From CBDAQR01 sp965199055 (GTDB lineage: Bacteria; Pseudomonadota; Gammaproteobacteria; Pseudomonadales; Halieaceae), in NCBI GenBank assembly GCA_965199055.1, contig CBDAQR010000004.1:744001-808000 (forward strand): a DNA stretch of 64,000 nt, read 5' to 3'. The position numbers and the translations under genes were made by a program. Shown here one piece after another: positions 42,393 to 51,041 of this stretch. The notes beneath the pieces are model-generated. The model was not told the origin of the DNA. It was given only the letters and a program-made list of their open reading frames with translations, and did not search any database. Position 1 is the first letter of the stretch. Every line of letters begins with the position of its first letter.

Positions 42393-43421
42393 TTAGTTTC
42401 TCAGGATATTCATTTGCTGTTCGAGCGTTTCTGTCGGCAGGTTCGCCGGCAGGGCGGTGCGGTCGATCATGCCGCCGAAGCGTTCGCGAATCTGGGTAGC
42501 CACCTCAACCGGATTACCGACGGCGGCAAAGGCGGCCAGCACCTCGTCGCTGATTTCATTGGGTAACTGGTCCCACTCGCCTTCTTTGGTCATGCGATTC
42601 AGGCGCGGTTGCAAATCGCCCCAGCCATGGGTTTCGAGCACGGTGCGATACGCAGGTGTGCTGGCATAGAAGCCGATGCGGTACTTAATGCCGTGTTTTT
42701 CCTTTTCCAGTTGTTCCTCGGTTTCTCCGCAGGCGGTAAACACCGGGAATTGAATTTCGAAGTCATCCAGGCTGCGGCCATTGGCGGCCAGCTCCGACTC
42801 GATCTGGGGCAGCATGACTTCGCGGAAATGTTTGTCGGTGCAGAAGGAGTGCACCAGTATTCCATCAGCCACCGCGCAGGCCGTGGCAATCATCAGCGGG
42901 CCGACGGCCGCCATGATGATGGGCGGGCGGCCATATTCGGTATTGGTCGGCGTGAACTCCGGTGTCATCAGTCGGTGCTGGTAGTACTCGCCCACATAGT
43001 TGAGTTCTTTGCCCTCGTGCCAACAATCCCAAACGGCGTGTGTGGCTTCGATCAGCTCGCGCATTTGTTTGGCCGGGCCGTGCCAGGGCATCGAGAAGCG
43101 CTTGGTGATATGGGGTTTGATCTGTGATCCCAGCCCTAATGTAAAGCGGCCCTTGGAGTAGGCGTGCAGATCGTGGCCAATATTGGCGAGGTTCATCGGT
43201 GAACGCGCTAGGGCCACAGCAATGGATGTGCGCAGGTTTATGCGCTCGGTGGCCAGTGCCGCCATCGCCAGCGGCATGAAGGGTTCGTGGGCGATCTCGG
43301 CGACCAGCAGACCGTCGTAGCCCAGTTCTTCCAACTCCCGCGCTCGATGGGTTAATTTATCGGTGTCGTGGAACTCCTGGTCGAAACCGAAGCCGCCGTC
43401 AATCTTGATGGTTTTGGTCAT
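42393..43421 (-). CDS. LLM-class oxidoreductase, TIGR03617-like (F420-type)
   Basis: 342 residues from the ATG at 43421; the longer frame to 43529 has no family character. RTSIAVALARSPMNLANIGH, GRFTLGLGSQIKPHITKRF and FYASTPAYRTVLETHGWGDLQP closely parallel the product of 25262-26278 (parts shown), so the two are paralogues. Family commonly called F420-dependent; cofactor unproven here. First gene of a possible LLM-cupin-permease operon, divergent from the hydrolase at 43498. Confidence 0.87.
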   Translation of the reverse strand: MTKTIKIDGGFGFDQEFHDTDKLTHRARELEELGYDGLLVAEIAHEPFMPLAMAALATERINLRTSIAVALARSPMNLANIGHDLHAYSKGRFTLGLGSQIKPHITKRFSMPWHGPAKQMRELIEATHAVWDCWHEGKELNYVGEYYQHRLMTPEFTPTNTEYGRPPIIMAAVGPLMIATACAVADGILVHSFCTDKHFREVMLPQIESELAANGRSLDDFEIQFPVFTACGETEEQLEKEKHGIKYRIGFYASTPAYRTVLETHGWGDLQPRLNRMTKEGEWDQLPNEISDEVLAAFAAVGNPVEVATQIRERFGGMIDRTALPANLPTETLEQQMNILRN

Positions 43422-43497
43422 TGGTCGCTTCCTTGAACCGCCTGCTAAACAACTAAGGCTACAATGGATTGGACAGGCAGCATAGCAGGAATCCCCC

Positions 43498-44490
43498 ATG
43501 AGCCAACTCAACGCAGGCTGGACACACAACTACGCCTTCATCAATAACATCCAGATGCACTATGTGGAGCAGGGTCCTGCCGACGGCGTGCCGGTGGTGT
43601 TCTGTCATGGCTTTCCCATGCTCTGGTTTAGCTGGCATCGCCAGATACCGGTGCTGGCTGCGGCGGGTTATCGGGTGATCGCGCCTTCCATGCGCGGCAT
43701 GGGGCAGACGGAGGCACCGGAGGAGCCTGAGGCCTATGGGGTTGATGATATTACGGCTGATCTGCTGGGCCTGTTGGATCACTGCGGCATCGACCAGGCC
43801 ATATTTGTAGGGATCGATTTCGGGGCCTTCGCGGTACAGGATTTTGCCCTGCGTCATGCCGATCGTACCCGCGCCATTATTTGCCTGGAAAATCCGGCGG
43901 CGCCGCACAATCCGGATAAGTCGCCGCTCGCCGAATACCGCGAAATGGGCGAGCAGCACTTTCTTCATATCGAGTATTTTCGCGAACCGCCGCGCGCCGA
44001 TGTCGAGCTGGCAGCGCGTCCGCGGGATTTCTTCCGCAAAGTGATGTGGCTGCTTAGCGGACAAGCCAATTATTTTGTCGTCTTCGAGCATCCCCCTGAA
44101 ACCAGTTACATCGACGCCATGCCCGAGCCGCCACCCTTACCCTGGCCGTGGCTCAGTGAACTCGAACTCGAGTATTTCGTGTCCGAGTACAGCCAGTCGG
44201 GCTTTACCGGCGGCTTGAACTGGTATCGTTCCATGGATATTAAGTGGGAGCAGCGCAAGCCCTTCGAAGGCGTGCAGAGCGATGTACAGGCCTGGTTTAT
44301 TGGCAGCGAGGCCGATGTCGACCTGGAAGGTTTTCACGGCGACGACCCGATCGGGCTGATGCGGGCCATCTTCCCGAACTTACAAGAGGTCACCATGATC
44401 CCAAAAGTCGGTCATATGATCGCACTGGAGGCATCCGACGAACTCAATGTCATCCTGTTAGACTATCTGTCACGTATATGCTCTGACTAA
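43498..44490 (+). CDS. Alpha/beta hydrolase, epoxide hydrolase-like
   Basis: 330 residues. HGFPMLWFSWHRQI (HGxP oxyanion region), then VGIDFGAFAV, where Asp is at the nucleophile elbow as in epoxide hydrolases and dehalogenases rather than Ser, and KVGHMIALE with the catalytic His near the C terminus. Tyrosines of the cap domain (YFVSEY, NWYRSMD) fit an epoxide hydrolase. An AGGA ribosome site precedes the ATG. Followed after 18 bases by hemH. Confidence 0.85.
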   Translation: MSQLNAGWTHNYAFINNIQMHYVEQGPADGVPVVFCHGFPMLWFSWHRQIPVLAAAGYRVIAPSMRGMGQTEAPEEPEAYGVDDITADLLGLLDHCGIDQAIFVGIDFGAFAVQDFALRHADRTRAIICLENPAAPHNPDKSPLAEYREMGEQHFLHIEYFREPPRADVELAARPRDFFRKVMWLLSGQANYFVVFEHPPETSYIDAMPEPPPLPWPWLSELELEYFVSEYSQSGFTGGLNWYRSMDIKWEQRKPFEGVQSDVQAWFIGSEADVDLEGFHGDDPIGLMRAIFPNLQEVTMIPKVGHMIALEASDELNVILLDYLSRICSD

Positions 44491-44508
44491 CGCTCAACAG
44501 GAATACAG

Positions 44509-45537
44509 ATGGAACCGATAGACAGCGACGTCTATTCCCACGATCAGCCCGCGCGACTGGGCATTCTGCTGACTAATCTTGGCACGCCCGCGGCGCCCAC
44601 CGCGGCGGCGCTGCGACCGTTTTTAAAACAGTTTCTGTCTGACCACCGGGTCGTGGATCTGCCGCGCGCCCTGTGGTGGCCAATTCTGAATCTGATCATT
44701 CTCAATACGCGGCCACGCAAGTCGGCGGCCGCCTACCAGGAGATATGGACGGATCGAGGTTCGCCCCTGGCTGCATACACCAAGGATCAGGTGGCGGCGC
44801 TGGATGCAGTTATGCGAGCGCGGCTCGGTGACCAGGTCATTGTTGATTACGGCTTTCGCTATGGCGAACCGTCGATAGACAATGCGGTGCGCTCCATGCT
44901 GGATCGTGGCGTGCGCAAGCTGCTGGTGATCCCGCTGTTTCCCCAGTACAACGGGCCGACCACCGCATCCACCTTCGATGCCCTGGGCGATAGTTTGCAG
45001 CAGCTGCGCTGGGTGCCTGAATTGCGTTTCGTCACCCATTACCACGACCACCCTCGCTACATTGCCGCACTCGAGGCGTCAGTGCGTCGCCACTGGGATG
45101 AACACGGCAAGCCGGACAAGTTGCTGATGTCCTACCACGGTATTCCGGCGCGCTACCGTGACGAGGGCGATCCCTATTTCTGCGAATGCCATAAGACCAC
45201 GCGGCTGCTGGCCGAGGCACTCGAACTGGGTGAGGGCGAGTATGCCACGGCATTTCAATCGCGCTTTGGACGCGAAGAATGGGTCAAACCCTACACCGAT
45301 GAACTGCTGGAGGAGTGGGCCCGCGATGGCGTGAGCAATGTACACGTGATCTGCCCAGGCTTTGCCTCGGATTGCCTGGAGACCCTCGAGGAAATCGGCA
45401 TTCAGTACCGGCGCTTATTCATGAATAGTGGCGGCCTGCGGTTCCAGTACATTCCGGCGTTGAACGCCGAGCCGGAGCATATCGAGCTACTCACAGCGCT
45501 GGTGCGCGACCACCTGCAGGGATGGCTGCACCACTAG
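44509..45537 (+). CDS. hemH: Ferrochelatase
   Basis: 342 residues, full length for the family. It inserts ferrous iron into protoporphyrin IX in the last step of heme synthesis. N-terminal ILLTNLGTPAAP, LMSYHGIPARY with the metal/proton-handling His210, and the C-terminal VICPGFASDCLETLEEI motif are characteristic. The Cys-containing YFCECHKT is normal for bacterial members. Heme supply would serve the two P450s and the cytochrome c domain nearby, though hemH is a housekeeping gene. Confidence 0.95.
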   Translation: MEPIDSDVYSHDQPARLGILLTNLGTPAAPTAAALRPFLKQFLSDHRVVDLPRALWWPILNLIILNTRPRKSAAAYQEIWTDRGSPLAAYTKDQVAALDAVMRARLGDQVIVDYGFRYGEPSIDNAVRSMLDRGVRKLLVIPLFPQYNGPTTASTFDALGDSLQQLRWVPELRFVTHYHDHPRYIAALEASVRRHWDEHGKPDKLLMSYHGIPARYRDEGDPYFCECHKTTRLLAEALELGEGEYATAFQSRFGREEWVKPYTDELLEEWARDGVSNVHVICPGFASDCLETLEEIGIQYRRLFMNSGGLRFQYIPALNAEPEHIELLTALVRDHLQGWLHH

Positions 45538-45635
45538 CGTGCATCAGCTGTCAGTTTTCTTGGCCCCATGTGTCATAGACGAAACGGATGGCGCTGGTTA
45601 CATTGCGTTCTGAAATCTCTATCCAGGATTAAAAG

Positions 45636-46412
45636 ATGGCGTATCACGGCAAAGTAGCGCTGGTCACCGGCGGTGGCAGCGGCATGGGTCGTTTGGCGGC
45701 ACAGCAGTTTGCAGATGCAGGTGCCCAGGTAGCGATACTCGACGTTAACGAAGCGGGCATGCAAGAAACGGTTGGTGAGCGTTCGAACATTCACCCCTAC
45801 GTGGTGGATATCACCGACTATGCAGCAGTAACGGCGGCGGTGACTGATTTCGAATCGAAGCAGGGTCCGCTGGATCGTGTGTATAACTGCGCCGCGATTA
45901 TGCCCTTTGGCAAATTGACCGAGCAGGACCCGAACGTCACCAACAAAATGATGATGATTAACTACGGTGGCCTGGTGTGTATTACGCGGGCAACACTGCC
46001 CGGCATGCTCGAGCGCGGCAAAGGTGATTTCGTGAGCTTCGCCTCTGCGGCGGGCCTGATACCCGGCCTGTTGATGGGCGGATATAACGCGAGCAAGGCC
46101 GCCGTGGCGATGTACACCGAGGTGCTCTATCACGAGAACTTGAATTCCGGCGTGCGCTTTGCCTGCGTGTGCCCGCCAGCGGTCGCGACACCGCTACTCG
46201 ATCAGGGCAAGGAAACCGCCTGGCCCAAGCTGATGGAGATGAACGAGGGGCAGGAGGCGACACCCCCGCAAGTTCTGGAAGCGGTTGAGAATGATCTGGA
46301 GAAGGGCAAGTTCTGGGTGTATGTCACGGGCCAAACCGGCTTTGGTGCCTGGATGCGCCGCGTCTTTCCCAACCTCGTCTGGAAGAATATTCACAAAATC
46401 GAAGGCTGGTAA
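45636..46412 (+). CDS. Short-chain dehydrogenase/reductase
   Basis: 258 residues, with an AGGA ribosome site. TGGGSGMGRLA cofactor motif, DVN for adenine ribose, NCAAIM, and YNASK catalytic pair; the C-terminal MRRVFPNLVWKNIHKIEGW is longer than in core SDRs and similar to the SDRs that sit next to wax-ester synthases. Probably an NAD(P)-dependent alcohol/ketone oxidoreductase. Followed by a WS/DGAT gene after a 40-base gap that holds a hairpin. Confidence 0.88.
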   Translation: MAYHGKVALVTGGGSGMGRLAAQQFADAGAQVAILDVNEAGMQETVGERSNIHPYVVDITDYAAVTAAVTDFESKQGPLDRVYNCAAIMPFGKLTEQDPNVTNKMMMINYGGLVCITRATLPGMLERGKGDFVSFASAAGLIPGLLMGGYNASKAAVAMYTEVLYHENLNSGVRFACVCPPAVATPLLDQGKETAWPKLMEMNEGQEATPPQVLEAVENDLEKGKFWVYVTGQTGFGAWMRRVFPNLVWKNIHKIEGW

Positions 46413-46421
46413 TGTTCTACA

Positions 46422-46445
46422 CTGTGGGGAAACCCTTCCTCACAG
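46422..46445 (+). promoter_or_regulatory. Hairpin before the second WS/DGAT gene
   Basis: Ten-base stem CTGTGGGGAA / TTCCTCACAG (one G-T pair) with a four-base ACCC loop. The AGG ribosome site (46444-46446) overlaps the 3' arm and the ATG is at 46453. There is no T tract, so it looks more like a translation-control or RNA-stability element than a terminator. Confidence 0.4.
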
Positions 46446-46452
46446 GTAAGCA

Positions 46453-47847
46453 ATGAGCCGTCTTTCTTTTCTCGATCTAGCGTTTTTTCTCACCGAATCC
46501 GAGAGCAGCCCCAAGCATGTTGCGGGGCTGATGATCTTCAAGAAACCCCAGGGCAGTTCTGCGCAGTGGGTACACGAGCTGGCACGGGAGTTCGGCAGTT
46601 TCACCGAACCCACGGCTCCCTTCGATAAGGTCATCGACTTCCGGGCCCTGGGAGGGCCGCGCTGGCGTAATGCCGAGCACTTTAACCTGGAAGATCACCT
46701 GTTCTACCATCGCCCGGATAAGACCCTGAGCGAGCGCGATCTGTACGCGTACTGTTCTGAGCTGCATGAGCCACTAATGGATCGCGAGCGACCCATGTGG
46801 GAGATGCATATCATTGACCGGATCGCAGGCGGACGCTTTGCGATTTACTCAAAAATGCATCACGCCTACGCCGATGGTGTCACGATGTCGCGCTGGACCA
46901 TTGCCTCCCTGAGTGAGACAGCCAAGGCGAAGAAGCTCAAAGCGATATGGGTGCAGGAGTCGGCGAGTCGTGCTGCGGAAGAAGCCAGCGACAGTCGTGA
47001 GGCACTGTTTGATCGTACGGTGAGAAGCCTCAAAAACTGGCGCCAGATATTAACCGGTGTCACCAAGCTCACCACTCAATTGGCGCTGGAACAGGTCGGT
47101 CTGACCAAGAATGCTGTGGCATTGCCCTTTAAGGCGTCGGAGGAGACACCGCTCACAGGCGACGTGTCCGCCGAGCGGCAGTTTGCGTCTGCCCACGTGC
47201 CGATGGAGAAAGTGCAGGAAATCCGCAGCATGACCCGCTGCACCCTCAATCATATTGCACTGACCTGTATCGATTCTGCACTGCGCCGCTACCTCGCGGA
47301 TAACGATATAGAACTGGAGCGGCCACTGAGCATTCAAATGCCGGTAAACCTGCGCGATGAAGATGATAAGGTCAGCGGCAATATGATCGGCATTGTGCTG
47401 GTCGACCTGGCTCCCAGTGACAGCGACTCCTACACGCGTTTGCGCGAGATTGGCTTTACGCTGCGCAGCGTGCGTAATCAGATCGATGGGGTGCCTTCCA
47501 TCGCCGTAGCTCAATACACCGCCGTACTGGCGGTGCTGATCGAGCTGATGCAGTTGCTCAAGCTGAACCGATTCCTGCCCGCGATATCGGACACACTGGT
47601 GTCCAATGTGCCGGGACCACGCAAGCCCCTGTATATGAAGGGCGCAAAGATGGAACAGATGTTACCCATTAGCACCTTACCGCCGGGCAACCAGCTCAAT
47701 ATCACGTTGTATAGCTATGCGGGTACGCTGCATTTTGGTCTGGTGGCGACCCGGCAGGTAGAGCAATTGGAAGACCTCGCGCGCTATGTCGAGGAGGCGT
47801 TTGTAGAGCTGGAAGAGGCGGTATTTGACCCGACGTCGTCGGTCTAG
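46453..47847 (+). CDS. WS/DGAT wax ester synthase/diacylglycerol acyltransferase
   Basis: 464 residues. HHAYADG active-site motif (His136-His137 to Asp141-Gly142) and the C-terminal NVPGPRKPLYMKGAKM motif identify the family, which forms wax esters or triacylglycerols from acyl-CoA. Unlike the first WS/DGAT (3897-5414) it has no basic tail and is of normal family length. TAG at 47845-47847 shares CTAG with the stop of the convergent lipoprotein gene. Confidence 0.92.
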   Translation: MSRLSFLDLAFFLTESESSPKHVAGLMIFKKPQGSSAQWVHELAREFGSFTEPTAPFDKVIDFRALGGPRWRNAEHFNLEDHLFYHRPDKTLSERDLYAYCSELHEPLMDRERPMWEMHIIDRIAGGRFAIYSKMHHAYADGVTMSRWTIASLSETAKAKKLKAIWVQESASRAAEEASDSREALFDRTVRSLKNWRQILTGVTKLTTQLALEQVGLTKNAVALPFKASEETPLTGDVSAERQFASAHVPMEKVQEIRSMTRCTLNHIALTCIDSALRRYLADNDIELERPLSIQMPVNLRDEDDKVSGNMIGIVLVDLAPSDSDSYTRLREIGFTLRSVRNQIDGVPSIAVAQYTAVLAVLIELMQLLKLNRFLPAISDTLVSNVPGPRKPLYMKGAKMEQMLPISTLPPGNQLNITLYSYAGTLHFGLVATRQVEQLEDLARYVEEAFVELEEAVFDPTSSV

Positions 47848-48125
47848 CGGGTGCCCCAGGGGGTGAGTTCTTCATCCTCTTCCTCGCCCGGAGCAATGGT
47901 TCCGAACTGGTTGAGGCAGTAGGTCCAGGCGTTTTCCACCGCGCTGGGTATAACCATCAGCTGGCGATTATTAAACATCGCGTTATCGTTCATACACTTA
48001 CCGTGCTGCTGGCTCTTGCTGGCCTGATTAAAATGATTCACTAACATATCGGGCACTGGGGTAGAGGTGCAGCCCGATGCGAGGAGCACGGCGCAGGCAA
48101 GGAGTAATTTACGTGTGGTGGTCAT
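47844..48125 (-). CDS. Small putative lipoprotein
   Basis: 93 residues. Signal peptide KLLLACAVLLASGC with a lipobox Cys19, followed by a short polar domain with two more Cys (KCMNDNAMF and TYCLNQFG) that could pair, and an acidic C terminus (EEEDEELT). No family recognised. Its TAG overlaps that of the WS/DGAT gene within one CTAG. Confidence 0.65.
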   Translation of the reverse strand: MTTTRKLLLACAVLLASGCTSTPVPDMLVNHFNQASKSQQHGKCMNDNAMFNNRQLMVIPSAVENAWTYCLNQFGTIAPGEEEDEELTPWGTR

Positions 48126-48201
48126 GATTGGATTTATACACCAGGAAAGGCGACAAACTATAGGGGCACCGTCACAAAATTGATGCGAACTATTACCAAA
48201 A

Positions 48202-50379
48202 CTACTCGCCCGGGTGATAGGTCTTCACCGCCCGCGCTTCCACATCCTCACGGTAATAGGCGGCAGGTTTGAACTGGCGGCCCACGTAGCGGGTCGCCTG
48301 GTCACTAAAATGGGGTGAGTTTGGATCGCCGCTCTGGCCGCCCGCTAATAGCGTTTTGGCCTTCAAACGCTCGCCAAATTCCACCACGGCCACAAAGCTA
48401 TTGCCTCGATAGCCATAGAGATTGCGGGTGGTGTCGCTCCTTTTTGAGCCATAAGCCGCCAGCGCGCCCCAGCGTCCCGAGGCCATCGCGACAGGTAGAG
48501 ACGGTTGCTCATCGTCGAAGCCAGCATCGATGGCGCCGTCCAGCCGCTGAAACCGATTATTCGCGCCCCAGGGTGTGCGCCAAGTACCGTACACCTTATC
48601 GAGCTCATCGATGACCGCCAGCAGTAAGGCCTGCTGTTGCTCCACGGGGGTGGACTCAACGTAGTGTTGCATCCACTGCATGCGTCCGGGAAATTGTCGC
48701 CGGTCACGGTCCTTGAGCACCGCCTCGCCATAAAAATGCGCCACACTCATTGCCACCGAGTCGAGCCTGACGGTGTAGTCCCATGAGCCGAGTATCTGCA
48801 GCACCTCGGCCAGCCCCGCGGGCGCAGACTCACTCAGCAGCGGGGGTAGCAATACCTCAAAGGCAGGCAAGCGCGGGTGATAGGCGAGGGCGATTAATTC
48901 GTTGAGCGAGAGCTTATCCCGTTCCGCAGCGGCCTGGTCCTCGAGTAGGCGTACTGCGTGCACGCCACGAAAATTCTCCGGATCCGGCGCCATATAGCGC
49001 GGGTAATCGGCGGGGTCAGGGCTCATCGATCCCGCCGCGGTGAAGGGCGTGGAATTGCAGTTCTGCAACCAGCCCGACTCCGGGTTCACCAGGTGCACGG
49101 TTTCTTCTACGGCGTGAATGCCCTGCCAGTCCGTCGCGGGGTTGCTGCCGTCTACCGGGTTGGCGTAATCGAAGCTGGGGTCTCTGCGCGGAATAAAGTT
49201 GCCGTGGTAGTAAGCGATATTGCCGTCGGCGTCCGCGTAAACCGTATTGTTGGAGGAGTTGGTGCGAATCTGCATGACTTCATTAAAGCCGGCCAGGTCC
49301 GACTGCTTGGTGCGCAGAAAGGACTGGCGCAGCGCATTCACCGGGTCCCAGTTGATCTTGGTGCTGACCCAACGCCCATCGAGGCTATGGGTGATCGGCC
49401 CGTGGTGGGTGCGATACATCTCGAAGCAGCGCTCCTGCATGCCCTGGTCGCTCGTATACTGCAGACATTCCTGTTGCTGCCAGACCGGGCGCCATTCCTC
49501 GCCATAGCGGTATTGCAGTTTGCCATCACGGGTCTGCACGTCTTCGATGAACTCGTCCATAAAGTCGACATAGGTTGAGGTGTGCATCCACCCCGTCTTG
49601 TCGTTGAAGCCCTGGTAAACAAAGAATTGGCCCCAGGTAACGGCGCCATAGGCATTCAAGCCTTCCTCACTCACCACGTGTATCTCCGGCCGGAAATAGA
49701 ACGAGGTGTGCGGATTGATGAGCAGCATGGCGTCGCCGCTGTCGGTGAGGCTACCCGCAATGGCAAAACCGTTGGACCCTGCCGGTTCAGAGTCTGCGGG
49801 CTGCTTCAAACTCTGACTCACGCGTGCTATGGCGCTGCCTTTTTCGCCGCCGTAGAAACTTTCGATACCCGCCAGCGGTATTTGCTCGATGTCGCCACCA
49901 ATTGAACCCTCGAAGAAGTACATTGGCATCCAGGGTTCGAACTGATGGATCAGCGCCGGTTTCACGTCGGGATGGGTTTGGAGGTAGTAGTTCAAGCCCT
50001 CGGCAAAGGCGATGCAGAGTTCCTGCAGCCACGGGGGTGCCTTGGCGTAGGCCTCGCGGGCTTCGGCTTCGGTCATGTAGAGGCGTGCGCGCAGATCGCT
50101 GAATAGTTTTTCCTCGCCAGCCACTTCAGCCAGTCTTCCCAGCGCCCAGATGTAGTTGCGCTCTACCCGCGCGAAGTCGTCCTCTGCCTGGGCATAGAGC
50201 ATGCCGAATACGGCGTCGGCGTCGGTCTTGGCGTAAATGTGCGGTATGCCGAAGTCGTCTCTGATAATCGTGACCCTTTCGGCGCGTTGCTGCAGCGGAT
50301 CGGGGGGTGGAGCTGTCTCTGTACAGGAAACGGCTGTCAGGGCGAGTAGGGCGATCAGGATGAGTTGGCGCATGGGCAC
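48202..50379 (-). CDS. Penicillin acylase-family Ntn hydrolase
   Basis: 725 residues. N-terminal signal with a Cys near residue 19 (LTAVSC), so possibly a lipoprotein. A propeptide and alpha chain (VTIIRDDFGIPHIYAKTDADAVFG) precede the beta-chain start: PAGSNGFAIAG, where Ser202 after Gly is the autocatalytic cleavage and nucleophile site. Members cleave amide bonds of beta-lactams, N-acyl-homoserine lactones or acyl peptides in the periplasm. The beta-chain length (about 520 residues) is normal. Divergent from the TetR gene at 50439, which may control it through the palindrome between them. Confidence 0.9.
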   Translation of the reverse strand: MPMRQLILIALLALTAVSCTETAPPPDPLQQRAERVTIIRDDFGIPHIYAKTDADAVFGMLYAQAEDDFARVERNYIWALGRLAEVAGEEKLFSDLRARLYMTEAEAREAYAKAPPWLQELCIAFAEGLNYYLQTHPDVKPALIHQFEPWMPMYFFEGSIGGDIEQIPLAGIESFYGGEKGSAIARVSQSLKQPADSEPAGSNGFAIAGSLTDSGDAMLLINPHTSFYFRPEIHVVSEEGLNAYGAVTWGQFFVYQGFNDKTGWMHTSTYVDFMDEFIEDVQTRDGKLQYRYGEEWRPVWQQQECLQYTSDQGMQERCFEMYRTHHGPITHSLDGRWVSTKINWDPVNALRQSFLRTKQSDLAGFNEVMQIRTNSSNNTVYADADGNIAYYHGNFIPRRDPSFDYANPVDGSNPATDWQGIHAVEETVHLVNPESGWLQNCNSTPFTAAGSMSPDPADYPRYMAPDPENFRGVHAVRLLEDQAAAERDKLSLNELIALAYHPRLPAFEVLLPPLLSESAPAGLAEVLQILGSWDYTVRLDSVAMSVAHFYGEAVLKDRDRRQFPGRMQWMQHYVESTPVEQQQALLLAVIDELDKVYGTWRTPWGANNRFQRLDGAIDAGFDDEQPSLPVAMASGRWGALAAYGSKRSDTTRNLYGYRGNSFVAVVEFGERLKAKTLLAGGQSGDPNSPHFSDQATRYVGRQFKPAAYYREDVEARAVKTYHPGE

Positions 50380-50402
50380 ATCATAGAGGTTCAGGCGGGG
50401 GC

Positions 50403-50431
50403 TTGACAGTTCTGTACCGAACGGTACAGAA
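50403..50431 (+). promoter_or_regulatory. TetR autoregulatory promoter/operator
   Basis: A -35 box TTGACA (50403-50408) is followed by the perfect palindrome TTCTGTACCG-AA-CGGTACAGAA at 50410-50431; its end covers a possible -10 (TACAGA, 50425-50430). Ten-base arms with a two-base centre are typical of TetR operators. It lies upstream of the TetR gene and of the divergent penicillin acylase. Confidence 0.7.
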
Positions 50432-50438
50432 TGTGTGG

Positions 50439-51026
50439 ATGGCTCGCCCCCTCGAATTTGATCGCGATCGGGCCCTGCAATGCGCCATGAAGTTATTCTG
50501 GCGCCAGGGCTACAGCGCTACCTCATTGCAGCAGTTGCTGGAATGCATGGCGATATCACGCAGCAGTTTCTACGCCAGCTTTGGTGACAAGCGCGCATTA
50601 TTTGTCGAGTGCCTGGAGCTATTCGCCGAGCGCACCCGCGCGTTTTTACAGCGCGAGCGGGAGAGCAATGGCCCACTCGGGGGTATCAGGGGTTTCTTTG
50701 AATACACACTGTTGCGCGTGCCTGCAGAGAGAGCGGGACTCGGCTGCATGATGGTGAACAGCATCCTCGAGTTGGCGGATGTCGACGATGAGTTGAATAG
50801 CCTGGCGTCCGAGCTGTTGGGACGGATCGAGGCGGATTTCGCAGCCTGCCTGCAGGAAGCCCAGGATAAGAATTTGCATGTGCCCGTATTGCCCCCGGCC
50901 GAAGCTGCCGCAGCGGTAATGCTCGTCAATCAAGGGCTGCGCGTGGCCTGCCGAGAGGGCAAGTCACCGCAGCAACTCAGCCAGTTAGTTAATACATCTT
51001 TTACGCTGCTCGGAATAGCAGCCTGA
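50439..51026 (+). CDS. TetR-family transcriptional regulator
   Basis: 195 residues from ATG 50439; the longer frame begins at a TTG inside the -35 box and is not real. HTH: RDRALQCAMKLFWRQGYSAT, then LQQLLECMAISRSSFYASFGDK (parts quoted). The rest is a C-terminal ligand domain of the TetR_C_16-like type. A perfect 22-base palindrome covers its promoter. The haloalkane dehalogenase gene begins 16 bases after its stop, so it likely controls that gene and itself. Confidence 0.9.
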   Translation: MARPLEFDRDRALQCAMKLFWRQGYSATSLQQLLECMAISRSSFYASFGDKRALFVECLELFAERTRAFLQRERESNGPLGGIRGFFEYTLLRVPAERAGLGCMMVNSILELADVDDELNSLASELLGRIEADFAACLQEAQDKNLHVPVLPPAEAAAAVMLVNQGLRVACREGKSPQQLSQLVNTSFTLLGIAA

Positions 51027-51041
51027 TCGGAGGAAAATTCT

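Noticed and set aside
43441..43489. CCTGCTA...TAGCAGG inverted repeat between divergent genes
   Set aside because: Seven-base arms 35 bases apart, no regulator gene adjacent; symmetry is too weak to call an operator.
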